A DNA stretch of 64,000 bases, from contig NW_006920425.1 in NCBI RefSeq assembly GCF_000344685.1, positions 520,566 to 584,565 on the forward strand, in the 5' to 3' direction. The DNA is from Gloeophyllum trabeum ATCC 11539. Taxonomy: Eukaryota; Basidiomycota; Agaricomycetes; Gloeophyllales; Gloeophyllaceae. Within the stretch, counting starts at the first letter, position 1. Each line of letters starts with the position of its first letter. The position numbers and the translations under genes were made by a program. This document shows, one piece after another, positions 35,801-45,897 of this stretch. The notes beneath the pieces are model-generated. The model saw only the letters and a program-made list of their open reading frames with translations. It did not search any database and had not been told where the DNA came from.

Positions 35801-36379
35801 TGCGAGAGAAAAGGGAGGAGGTACCTTGATACAAACAGGCTTTGTTGCCTGGAAACAAAGCAAAATTGTAGCTGCAACGAAACGCATATAGCCTGTTGTT
35901 TGAACCATAATTGCGTCGGGAACATCGTCCGAGGCACGTCCCGGCGAAGTTTTCGCTCATCATGATGTTTCGCGGGGTCTGTTGATTCATCCGTTACGAC
36001 GTGAGAGCTGCCCGATACGGGTTGACCCTAACCAGAGAAAACGGAAGCAAATTAGGACGGAAGACGAAAAAGACTCCCTCTTTTTGATACGAAAAAAAAC
36101 ATACGACACATATATTTTCCCGCAGCTGTAAGCTGCCAGCAGGGTTGCAATTTGACCGCAAGGCGGGGGAGACTGAGGCGCTGCAGATGAAAGCAGCGTG
36201 TTTCGAGTCAGAGTCGGACAGTTTGTTGTTGTTTGGCGTGCGGGTCAAGGGCAAAAGGACAAAAAATCCCAATTAGGAATGCTTTGGATCTATTTATTCG
36301 TGCCTTATAAGCGAGCAGAAACCCTTGCCCTCGCTGCTCCCGCTCCCAACCTAATGCCGTTGTCGTTTTACAAGTCTAT
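32899..36379. other. 3.5 kb gene-poor region
   Basis: No gene of known family. A minus-strand frame near 34234-33990 starts MSMIIRLTQRFLPLVTLVTV and would encode a signal-anchor-like segment followed by IWPPHPAQRRALIREVGSGE, ending at a GTGAGT. It may be an exon of a dead or unknown gene. A better candidate is listed separately at 34830-35227. 36050-36120 has A-rich runs. No transposase or reverse transcriptase was seen. Confidence 0.3.
34830..35227 (-). CDS. possible small spliced gene, unassigned
   Basis: On the minus strand, ATG 35227 opens MLNGTGGSSGESLG. Two short GT-AG introns (about 35162-35194 and 35095-35145) join, in phase, to ASGGRT and QSGPVAAGVPQTTVFHGGVQ. The frame then runs through SMLSLASTRVVGQADRTLST and VHDYRIDWTGLCEMDLTRDA to a stop at 34830-34832. 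The frame also stays open upstream of the ATG for about 20 codons. No domain, signal peptide or membrane segment; Ser/Gly-rich. It may be an orphan gene or a fragment. Confidence 0.28.
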
Positions 36380-37853
36380 ATGCTCACCTTTAATACTGGT
36401 TCCGTTTGCGATGTCTGTGCAGAGGAGTATGGCACCCAGAGGAGACCCCATTCGATAGCTTGCGGTATGTCTTTTCCGCTCGCGAACCGACTCAGAAAAA
36501 TTTCAGGAGCGGTCGTCTGACCACAGAAATCTTGTTTCTACAGGGCATGTGTTATGCGGACCCTGCTGCAACGCTATCGTAGAAAAGACGAGCCCCAGGC
36601 TGTCCCCCGTCTGCCCGTTCTGCCGCGAGCAGTTCACCCGTGATTCCATTCGTTTGATCCGCGTCGATTTCGCATCTAGCAGTGGTGCCAGCACTCCCCG
36701 ACGCCCGCTAACATCACTAGAAGCCAACGACATTCAAGCTGGAGAGGAGACAATATTATATGAGAGACGATCGGGCACCAAGAGTCCTCCGGTGGAGCCC
36801 GCCGTGAAGGAGAAGCAATTAGAGGCCAAGGTGGCCTGGGTAGCGGGGAAGAAATGCACGGTGGATGAAGTCCGTGACCTACTCAAGGAGCTCAAGATTT
36901 GGTTGCAGGCGGAGGCCGCGAACACCCAGGTGCGCTACGTCTGCTCACTCATCTCCTATCCCCAGCTAACCAACGATGTTGTCATTGTGCTAAACTTGAT
37001 CCGGGTGCTATTCTAGCCCTCTTCCCTCCAGCTCAGCGCAGCCCTCCTGCATGCCATTCTCGCCAACCACTGCGCCCACGCAGAGGCCAACAGGGCTGCA
37101 AAAGCTACCGAGGCAAATCTCCGAGCCCAGATCGATGACCTCCAGATGTCCAAGACCAAGCTCCAAGCCGAGCTCGAACGACAAAAATCTGCCCTCGCGC
37201 AGAAAACCCAGGAATGCACCTCCCTCCGCGTGGAGCTCAACAAGATGAGGACCAGCCGCGCCGGGTCCGTCCTCGGGATCTCTACGGCACCCTCTTCAAC
37301 CTACTCATCATCGACGTCATCCACTGCGACCTCCAGACCAACTTCCATGTCCCCCCTCAGTCCGCCTCTCGTCTCTCCGACCTCTCCAACCGCTACTGGA
37401 AAAACTGCAACGTCCCCGATCCAGGCTTATCCGCCCCATCCGTACCCATCCCTTCCCCGCCCACTCTCATCCTCGGCTTCGGCTTCGGCTTCAGCTACCT
37501 CCCGCTCGACATCCCTGCACCATCAACTACTCCAGGCTCACTTTCGCACCAGCACGCCCGCGAACTCGAACTCGCATCCCGTCTCCCCGCCAACACCGAA
37601 GCCCCCCGTCCCGCCGAAGCCATCAGGCTTCATCGACCCTGCTAAGCCGACGCCTAGCCCAGCACCGACAAGGCTGACGCGCTCGACGTCGGACGAGACA
37701 AGGAAAATGCATCAGCGGTGGATCCCCCCTGTGTCTGCGGAACGCTCGCACTCTCGCAGCTCCAGCGGCTCCTTTGGCGGCAGCGCTGGTTTGTCCAGGA
37801 CGGGGTCGATCGCGGCGAGTTCGATGAACCAGCGATATACTGTGTCTTCTTGA
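36380..37853 (+). CDS. RING-finger coiled-coil protein, paralog 3
   Basis: Same layout as the two minus-strand RING genes. Exon 1 (36380-36464) gives MLTFNTGSVCDVCAEEYGTQ and the first zinc ligands up to SIACG. Exon 2 (36544-36929) completes the RING with HVLCGPCCNAIVEKTSPRLS and VCPFCREQFTRDSIRLIRVD, then an acidic/basic linker with WVAGKKCTVDEVRDLLKELK. Exon 3 (37032-37853) has the coiled coil (AAKATEANLRAQIDDLQMSK, KLQAELERQKSALAQKTQEC) and a Ser/Pro/Thr-rich tail ending NQRYTVSS. The RING is interrupted by an intron just before the central C-G-H, close to the intron position in the other two. It is shorter than its paralogs (about 430 residues). Predicted E3 ligase; substrate unknown. Confidence 0.8.
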
Positions 37854-40474
37854 ACGACTTCTCGCGCGATACCCCCTTTCTTGGGTTTATGGGTTCTCTG
37901 GGATTGGATTCGACACTAGACGACTGATGAAGGACATGACCGACGACACGGATCGACGATGTCGACCAGCGCCTTATTTTTGTGCGCACTCTCCTCGCTT
38001 GCTTTGCAGACACGACGACTAGCTCTGACACGACATCGCGCTTCGTTAAATTATCCCTTTTTTTCTTTGTGCATTTTTCGATATCTACCCTTGCTCTCAT
38101 CTCGTACTGGTCTCGACTGGGATGCTCCAGATACTTTCAACTTCTTGTACATAAATTTACCATACCCTTCTGTTGTACATCCTTCTACTGCTCCGTTTAA
38201 TTCTGTTTTTTATCTCGTTTTTCTTCTCTTTTTACACTCTCAAATACCACATATCTGGAGTCTTCCCTTTTGCTTTTTTTTCCGAAACTATCTTGTTTCC
38301 TCTCTTGCTTCTGCTCCCTCTCGACATACCCCCCTTGTAGCGGCTAGCCCTTCCTCCTACCCTCTGACTCTGACTGACGATTTTCCACGACTTTTTCACG
38401 ATAGCAACGAACTTTGGGTGGCGGAGATGGAGTACATCTACTCTACTAATACATAGACCAACCCATCACCATATTCCGTACAGTATGCTCTCAATGGCCA
38501 GTTATTCCGAACATCTTTCTGTCCTGTTTACAAGTTTGTCTGCGGAGGTACGTCTCTCTCGGTGTTCCTCCTTCATTTTCATTCTTCTCTTGTCATACTG
38601 GATTTGAATTGCATGCTTATCGCGAATCCTGCTCCTACAGGTTTTCACGCGTTGATATTATTCAACAAGTCTGTGATTCCTTGCGTTGAAGTTCGTTCAC
38701 TTCGCGACTTGTTCATTCACGGAAGACTGGCAGTAGAGGTGCGTTTCCCTGCCACTGTCTGTCATGAGCAGCGGAGAGAGCCACGTACTGACTTCCACCT
38801 GCTCGTGCATCAGGCGTAGTGGCGAGACGTGCAAAAGTTCTCTAGCAGGACACCCGTTATTAGGTGAGCTAGCGTTCACCCGTGAATATTCCGGGGCCTC
38901 TCTTCTGACTGCATGTATTAGTTGGATTTGATGACGTATAGACGAACGTTCTTGTTTACGACTGGTTACGAACACATTACGAAACAAATATAAAACGGTC
39001 TTTGACCATATCCATGGTTCTGGGTTCTGTGCTCCCTGTCCGATATGGCTATGGTCGAGTATCGCTGGAAGACGATTACGAGGGCTAGACCGCGAGCGTG
39101 CGTCCAAAGACATGCCACTCACGCCGTCCCAGGAGTTGTGTCTGTTCGGCTTACCCTGTGCTCCCGTTCTATCTGACATGCTGCAAGGCTCGACTGCAAC
39201 GTTTACATCCTACGCTCGGCAAGGCGATAAGCTGGTGCGGCAAATGTGCGACATTGTGTTTTGACTTGAGTAATCGGCGTCGCTCATCTCGACGTTAAAT
39301 CATAACCGTTGTCTTGGCTCCCATCGATCGCTGCAATTTCTTCTGTGCTCGAACATAACGGGACACTGGCATGGACGCCCCATCTCGCGGCTCGGATCTC
39401 ATCGATGTTTCTGGTCCTGCTTGTATTCTCCGTGGGAGGCCGAGCGCGTCTCCTTCTCAAGCTTGACGCACCGGATGTACTAGTGGATCTTTCGCCAAAC
39501 TTGATCTGTGAAGGGTTGTGGTGCTTTACCTTAGCATCGACAAGATCCTGAGCTTGCGTGTCCGTGAGGGTTCCATTGGCATTGAGGCGTCGGCATGCTG
39601 AGCTCTGTCATCTGTCTACGGACCAAACCCGTGTCTGCTCTTCACCGGACAGGCTGTAAACGAAGAGAGGCTCTCTACCCCTAATCTATGCCACGGCTGA
39701 TGCGATTGAGTTGATAGCGCTGCGGAGATGGGGCATGAGTCCTGGACTTCGTCGCTGTGTTAGCCCGTTATCGTGATGGATTCGTATCGTGAGGGTTAGG
39801 CTCAAATGCACATACTGAATCTTATCGCCCCATCTGAGGGTAAGTCTTCGACTCCCCGTGGGATTATGCAAGGGACGACTTACTGCATTATCCGTGATGA
39901 TGCCGGTCGGTAGAAAGGTGACATTTACGCCCACTCTCGAGAGTTGCTACTCGAACTGAACGCGATTACTCACGCAGCTTAGCGGTACGTTGCCCACGTT
40001 GCATGGAGTACAGTGCATGGGTGATCCGTTCCATTGGTGCGTCCCACCAACGGACGGCACTTCAATGCCTTTATTCCACAATCGGCAAAACGTGTAATTG
40101 GCGTGCACTAGTTCAGCTAGCCAGTATTCCACACAATAGTAAGTCCATGCACCACACGTGTCGAGAAGCCCTCGAACACTTTGCGGTCGATTCGACGTTG
40201 TCCGTTGACCCACGAGCCAAAAACTACACACTCATCGCAGGTTTACGATTGAAGGCATTCGGTGAGGGATGATATCGGTCTATCGATGTGCCAGTCAACT
40301 ATTCCGTAACCGAACTCGAATTCACCTGCCGATCGGCTCCTCAGTTTCGCTGGGCCGGCATATTCCAACAAATTTTAGATATCAAGACATATACTGTAAA
40401 ATTACATATATCACAGCAGATGAGTCGCCGGAACACCTCTCATAAAACTGGTAATATTCTAGCCGCACGTTCGC
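37854..40474. other. gene-poor region with a pyrimidine-rich tract
   Basis: 38040-38400 is strongly T/C-rich on the plus strand. It creates a long open frame (37959-38456) that I regard as compositional, either 3'UTR of the RING gene or a promoter of something unseen. 38450-40470 contains no recognisable gene on either strand. Confidence 0.35.
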
Positions 40475-40860
40475 TCATTTTGTCTTGTGGACCTTGTCGT
40501 TGGGAGGCTAAGTATTACGGTTAACTCCCGCAGGTTCGACAACAGTATGGAAACGTACAGGCATGATGTCGAGCGTCTTGCCAAGTTGGTCGAACTCCTG
40601 CTTGGTGGGGACTTCTGTGCCGCTGCAGACTAAAAGGCGAAGAGTCAGCTATCCAACCGCATAGGAAAGGGCGTGCGCTGACTGTCTTCGACGTGCTTCT
40701 CAGACTGGCCCATCTTCGAAGCGATCTCTCCGTAGGAGAGGCCTGATACCGACCGCAAACCAGTATATCAGCCAGTGCTCTATGGACGGCACGCTGTGAG
40801 TATCTTACCCTTCTTCTGCTGAGCGGCTTTGATAGCGGGGCAGGGGGTCTGGACGGCCAT
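40475..40860 (-). CDS. small cyanase-N / XRE-like helix-turn-helix protein, copy A
   Basis: A protein of about 75 residues consisting of one helix-turn-helix domain like the N-terminal domain of cyanase. Exon 1 from ATG 40860: MAVQTPCPAIKAAQQKK. Exon 2: LSYGEIASKMGQSEKHVED. Exon 3: CSGTEVPTKQEFDQLGKTLD. The last exon gives PPNDKVHKTK and the stop at 40475. The cyanase catalytic C-terminal domain is absent, so cyanate decomposition is not expected. DNA binding or regulation is an inference from the fold only. A paralog with the same exon structure starts 863 bp upstream of this start (copy B). TATATA lies 37 bp before the ATG, suggesting strong regulated transcription. Confidence 0.62.
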
Positions 40861-40896
40861 GGTTGGTTGGTCCTCGAAGGGGGGTGTGCAGGCTCT

Positions 40897-40902
40897 TATA
40901 TA
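40897..40902 (-). promoter_or_regulatory. TATA box of HTH copy A
   Basis: TATATA about 37 bp upstream of the ATG at 40860, in the context CTTATATACC on the plus strand. Position is close for a fungal TATA box, implying a very short 5'UTR or a start further in. Confidence 0.4.
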
Positions 40903-41323
40903 CCTTTCCAGACTATGTTAACCGGATCGTTGCCGAACTGCTCTCGCGTTCCAAGGAGAACAGAGGTCCGACTTGGCATGCCGTGCACGATCAATACAAC
41001 GCTTCAAGCTCTAAGCATGCCCAACCAGCTTACTGTCATTATTCACGGAAGCAAGACGGAAGCATGCCTCATGTACCCTGCTATCGGAAGGTGTCGGCGG
41101 AGGTGATGTGACCTTCCGCTTTTCTTTAGGTAAGCTGCAGTCCTCAAAGATGTGCTGTGCCCCATCAAGTGGTAGGACGATTGCTTGCCACCAACCCTGA
41201 GGGGCTCACGGGACTTAGTGCGTGGTGGAAGTCCAGGATCCAAAATGATATACATTGATCAACCCTGCCGCGCTCCTATCGTACAGAGTGTTGGTGATAC
41301 AGTTCGTCCTTCGAATGGTGCGT
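40903..41323. other. spacer between HTH copies A and B
   Basis: About 420 bp with no coding signal. It contains the upstream promoter of copy A and the 3' flank of copy B. Confidence 0.45.
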
Positions 41324-41723
41324 CTATTTACTTCGTAACGTGGGCGGCATCATGAGGGGGCTATGCGGATTCGCGCTCTAGTCAGGACACGTGTGAAGAC
41401 AGGAGTGGTCAGGCTCACAGCGTTCTTGACATCGAGAATCTCTGCCAGCTTGTCGAACTCCGTCTGAGTGGCAGTGGCAGTACCGGTGCAGACTAAGGAG
41501 GATAGCAGATCAGCCTCCGTCCCCTCATTCAGCAGTCCGCACACTTACTATCGATAACACGTTGCTCCGGCTCGCCCATCTTCTGGGCAATCTCGGTGTA
41601 CGAGATTCCTAGCAGGGCAGATACGGTACATCAGCGGTCCAGTAGTACTCCATGCGACGAGATCGGCATACCCTTTCTCTCCTTTGCGGCGCGAAGGGCA
41701 GTGCAGCGGGGATCGGGGGCCAT
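41324..41723 (-). CDS. small cyanase-N / XRE-like helix-turn-helix protein, copy B
   Basis: Paralog of copy A with the same intron positions. Exon 1 from ATG 41723: MAPDPRCTALRAAKERK. Exon 2: ISYTEIAQKMGEPEQRVID. Exon 3: CTGTATATQTEFDKLAEILD then VKNA. The end is uncertain. Read through, the frame stops after RIRIAPS (41350). With a GTGAGC...GACTAG intron it continues SANPHSPLMMPPTLRSK to a stop at 41324, the option used here because copy A also splices at this point. Aligning A and B: SYxEIAxKMGxxExxVxDxC and GTxxxTxxEFDxLxxxLD are shared. Only the HTH domain is present, without the cyanase catalytic domain. Confidence 0.6.
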
Positions 41724-41796
41724 GATAGTTAATGCAAGTGTCGGATGCAGGTGTAGTGGATGGTTTGGGAGCAGTCAGATGAATCCCCGCAGGGTC

Positions 41797-41802
41797 TATA
41801 TA
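41797..41802 (-). promoter_or_regulatory. TATA box of HTH copy B
   Basis: TATATA about 74 bp upstream of the start at 41723, at a standard fungal distance. Both HTH paralogs share this element. Confidence 0.45.
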
Positions 41803-42187
41803 CAGATCAGGGCGTCTGTCCGGGAGTAAACGCTCGAAATGGATTGGTTGGGCGGAGCCGCGAAGGGAATGTCAGATGATCGATACGTTATCAGTCGTAC
41901 CATCAACAGCTACAGTCTGTTGGGTTTGAAGAATATAATTATGAGTTTACAGACAGTATTTCGAACGCCATAGGCCGCCAGAGCTCAGATCTCAGCGCTC
42001 ATCCAGAGGCCGCCCCAAGCCAAGTCATTGTAGGTATGCAATAGTGCCGAGGACATAGGTGCATGCCAAAAGCTGTAGAATGAACTGCAGTATTGTCTAA
42101 GAGCAAAACAACTTTCTCTTGAATCCCGAAGTTAATATCGAGCCAATAATATGTTGTACAACCACATCCGCGGAATCCTCACGCCAA
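41803..42187. other. intergenic
   Basis: Promoter side of HTH copy B and 3' flank of P450 paralog 2. No coding signal seen. Confidence 0.4.
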
Positions 42188-44366
42188 TTATGGCTTTTCG
42201 CTATGGATACGTATAAGATCCTCTGCAGCCGGCGACCGCGGCTTGATAGCGCATTTGAAGGGAGCAGACATTCTATACTCTGTGTGGGCCATGGAGTAGA
42301 AACCAAATGAAATAATTCGCTCACCCGATGATACCAGGCGACAGAGCTGGCTTGAGTGACACGGGGTTATCTTCCTGGTCCAAAGGAGGTGCGATGTCAA
42401 AGACAGACAAGACGGAGGTTACAAGGCTGAACATCATTCTGTCACTGAGGAACCTCCCAGGACAGATGCTAGTACATTGTTTTACTCAGTCGACTTCATA
42501 TAAGTATCCCACATACCCCGCATGGCTCTTACCGTCTTCCGAAACCAAATGCTGCAACTCTGGGGTCCCTGACGTTAGGATTGATTCTACCATCCTCCAG
42601 GAATCGCTCAGGATTGAAGCGCTCTGGGTCGGGGTACTCTTTAGGATCGTGCAGAATCGACCTAACATACCGACTCAGTCTCCGAAATGCAGGTAACGTT
42701 TCGAGACCTACCAAGCGTTTCCGAACACAAGTGAACCCTTAGGAATGAAGTAACCTTGATACTCGTCATCCTCAGTGGAGCAATGCGGAAAGGCTTATAT
42801 ACAGAAAATTACGTTAACCGAAAGACAGCCCGTAGAGGACGCACTCGCCTAGGGGAGTTATAACTTGCCATCGCATGGTTTCCATAATCATAGCCTCGAT
42901 ATACGGAAGCCGATCTCTGTCAGAGAAGTCAGGCAGTCTGCTCGTTCCAACGACTTCATCCAATACTGCTTGTGCTCGTTTCTGGACATCAGGATACATG
43001 GCCATGGCAAGGAACCAGTTATGTGCTGTGGATACAGTCTGGAGGGGCTTAGGGCATAGAAGAGGGTCGATGATGATATTACTCACCGAATCGATGCCGG
43101 CTGGGTTAGTCATCGAGATGTTACTACTCCGCATTATATTGTGATCACCCGAGGAAGACCTACCAACGTACGCAATGCCTCCAAGATACTTTATCGTATC
43201 ACGCTCATGTGCCGTATCTTCCATTTCTTCTGGCAGACCTTGAAGTGCCGCGGACGTGATGGACGGGGTAGCAGTTCCTTGGCGCTGTAGCCCGGTTTCA
43301 ATGTAGATGTATGAGATCCGAGCAACTTCACTCACCACAGCATCTGCCACATTCTGAAAGGGTTTGTTAATCATGTCCTCCACGACTTTCCTCCAATATT
43401 TGGCTTTTTTTTGGAAGCCTGCACCGGGAAACCAAACTGGCACATATTTGACTGCAAGACTCCGACTCCATCAGAGAAGGGCCACACGAAATGCCAGCAC
43501 AACCCACGGATCGGAATGTGGTTCACAAGAAACGCTCCTGGCATGCCTGACTCGGAAATACTCGCCATAGCTACTTCCGCGACTTGGATATACGGATCAT
43601 CTTTATGCGATATCTCGATCCCATATGCGACGTCCATTATTAATGCAGTAACCATACTGCGGCGAATCAATATTTGCATGACTGGGAAGACTGGCAGCGT
43701 ACGTACTGGCGAACATGAGCAAAGAATTCGTCCGGGTCTGCCAGAAAGCGACCAAGGGATTTCCGTGCTGCCTGAATCAGCTGGGGTTGGTATTCCTCTA
43801 CTGCTCCCGGGTTGAAATATTGATGGAAGGCACGTCTTCCCTTCCGCCATTCTTCACCATACGGAAGCATTGCGAAAAACCATCCCCATCCCACCCTATG
43901 CATACACAGTGAGATAACGAACGAAAGCAGGATATACTGTACGGACAATTCAATAATCATGGGTTGGCGACTCCTGCTCGAATATATAGCAGATCGCGTC
44001 TCGAAAATGTCGGAAATTGCTTGCAGAGAGTTCAGGACGACTATGTGCTGTCCCAATATACTTATGTGTATCACATGCCCTGCAAGCGCTTCAATTCCTT
44101 TGGGCAAAGGCAGGGCTACGAAAGACATACCATACTCCTTCGACCACTCATGAAACTTCAAGTGTTGTTGGTCATGTGGTAAATCAAAGAGATTTCCGAC
44201 TAGGAGTCGTCCTGGAGGACCCGGAGGAAGTCCTAGAGACATTGTGTTAGCATAAAATGCCGAGGCCACGACCATCGTCCGTACTTGTCCTGCGATTTCG
44301 AACATACTTCCAAGTCCAGAGCGCAAGTGCAGTTAGAATGCAGACAAGGATCGAAGATGATGACAT
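42188..44366 (-). CDS. cytochrome P450, paralog 2
   Basis: Paralog of the P450 at 27.6 kb. ATG 44366 starts an anchor (MSSSSILVCILTALALWTWK) and, after an intron, LPPGPPGRLLVGNLFDLP. Then HVIHISILGQHIVVLNSLQA, MLPYGEEWRKGRRAFHQYF and FPGAGFQKKAKYW. The I-helix motif is AGIDSTVS, encoded across a 14 nt micro-exon (43087-43100). Here the conserved Thr is Ser. ExxR is in MIMETMRWQVITPLG; PERF in YPDPERFNPERFLEDG; the haem site FGFGRRICPGRF is split by an intron. The stop at 42188-42190 follows RIHSEKP. Intron 42794-42848 has a GC-AG boundary (donor GCGAGT), whereas the same intron in paralog 1 is GT-AG. The gene looks intact. Substrate unknown. Confidence 0.87.
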
Positions 44367-44428
44367 TTAAATCCGTGTAGCAACGAAACAGCAGCTCGTG
44401 CTTGTCCTGGGCTGCCCGGCGGATTCAG

Positions 44429-44434
44429 TATATA
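44429..44434 (-). promoter_or_regulatory. TATA box of P450 paralog 2
   Basis: TATATA in the context AGTATATATACTCC, about 65 bp upstream of the ATG at 44366. Confidence 0.5.
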
Positions 44435-44596
44435 TACTCCTGAGTCTGAGCAAGATCATCACGAGTGGGGGTTGACTGTTTGGGCGACATTGTATGCCAG
44501 GTCACGGTTCATCACGACCCGTCTCGTACGTTGCTGAGTTCCTATTCAGAATGGCTTGCAACGTGCCTCTGACGGCCGTCTGTAGTACTGTATGAT

Positions 44597-44700
44597 TTCG
44601 ATCTATTCGGCAGTCACGCGTCACAGGGGTACCTGCCGAAGTTCAAATGACGAATCGGTCAGATGAGTCACACGTCACACCGCCTGCCGAATAGATCGAA
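44597..44700. promoter_or_regulatory. 104 bp dyad upstream of P450 paralog 2
   Basis: Perfect 17 bp inverted repeats TTCGATCTATTCGGCAG (44597-44613) and its complement (44684-44700) enclose 70 bp. That interval holds two near-identical direct repeats AGTCACGCGTCACA (44612-44625) and AGTCACACGTCACA (44666-44679), another CTGCCGAA (44633-44640) and a GCN4/AP-1-type TGAGTCA (44664-44670). It lies about 230-330 bp upstream of the P450 start, a plausible upstream activating region. A tiny mobile element footprint is the alternative. Confidence 0.5.
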
Positions 44701-44811
44701 GTACATGTAGTAGTTTGATCCACTTGTGAAAAGTTGCCACCGGCGCGTCCGCGGCCCCCGAGAACCCTCTCTTTCCTGTCCTTCCCCTAACTTGACTCCA
44801 GTTTGACTCAC

Positions 44812-45211
44812 GTAGCTTTCGGATGTGAACTTAAGCTTGGTGTCCTCATTGACCTTCTCTTCCATATACAACGCCTGGAAGGGGACAGGCTGTCACAGGA
44901 AGATCTGAAGCTGACTTAGAATAACTACAACGCAAGCTTTCCTTGAGCATACCCAGGTGACAGTGGGATTACAGTCCGGAACTGTTGCATGTCATAGCTC
45001 CACAAGGTTCCGAATCGCAATATTGACTGGAAGGTGATTCGATCCAGCCTGAGGATCAGGATATCCCGCGGGCCGTAGCCGGTACCGAATCCACATAAAT
45101 AACAGATTTAGCCTCCCTCCAGTATCGCCTAGCAAACGGGATGGCTCCTATAGAAGCGTATGCACCGCCGCCACTCGGGATAGCGAAGTAAACTGTTCCC
45201 GTATCAGACAT
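44812..45211 (-). CDS. possible minus-strand gene or fragment, unassigned
   Basis: From ATG 45211 the minus strand reads MSDTGTVYFAIPSGGGAYAS and IGAIPFARRYWREAKSVIYV. Further down are DRITFQSILRFGTLWSYDMQ and, after a likely intron, LYMEEKVNEDTKLKFTSES, ending at a GTGAGT donor near 44811. The pieces look coding, but the middle joins are uncertain (a stop follows GIS unless an intron from GTACCG is used) and no 3' exon was found. The family is not recognised. Probably a truncated gene. Confidence 0.28.
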
Positions 45212-45897
45212 CCTTGTTTGATCTTTGCCTTAATTTAAACTAAGGAGAAGACATGTCCAAACAGTGGCGTTGATACACAAGATGCAGGTCCTCTGTTTTG
45301 CCGCCACTGGACGCTCTTCGACCACCGCCCCGAAGAGACACACACCGGCTGTTACTTTTCTTTCCGAAGATGTCCCATATACCCTGCTTGGCGGTGAGTG
45401 CGTCTCACGTCACGCGCGTGTCTTTGCAGAGCTGATATTCTCATGAGATCTAATCCTGGATCCTGGAGAGAGCACCCGGTACCGGGGGGGGGGGGGTGAG
45501 TGAGCGTAGTCGCACGTCAAGAAATTTGACCTTTCAATGATTTGTGGCGCCTTGTCTGCACCGGGACGATGTGCATTTTATACGGTAGCAATGCTGCTAT
45601 AATGCGCTGGTACGTTTCCGCCTGTACGCCACTCACTTCGTAGCCTCACAATACTCACTAGGTAAAGGTTATGATACGATTGAGAGCAGTGCATTTCAAG
45701 TCATGCATGGATCGAATCTCGTACAGCGTGATTGATGATTAGTAAAATCGAATCAAGACATCAAGATATCATTCCAACTTAGCTCCTCCTTCTGTTTGAT
45801 ATCACCCAGAGAGAGGTGTCGCCTGGAGCCACTTGGTATAAAATATCGACATGGAAGCGTTTGCTCCCTTTACCTCCCCAGGATATCTGGCAGCGAG
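45212..45897. other. intergenic with G13 homopolymer
   Basis: No gene recognised. Contains an uninterrupted run of 13 G (45484-45496), notable because such runs are rare here and prone to sequencing error. Confidence 0.5.

Noticed and set aside
37959..38456. 165-codon plus-strand hydrophobic frame
   Set aside because: Lies in a T/C-rich tract that produces Phe/Leu/Ser codons by composition. No start context or family match.
40475..41723. Complete cyanase genes
   Set aside because: Only the N-terminal helix-turn-helix part is encoded. The catalytic C-terminal domain with its conserved Arg/Glu/Ser is absent in both copies.
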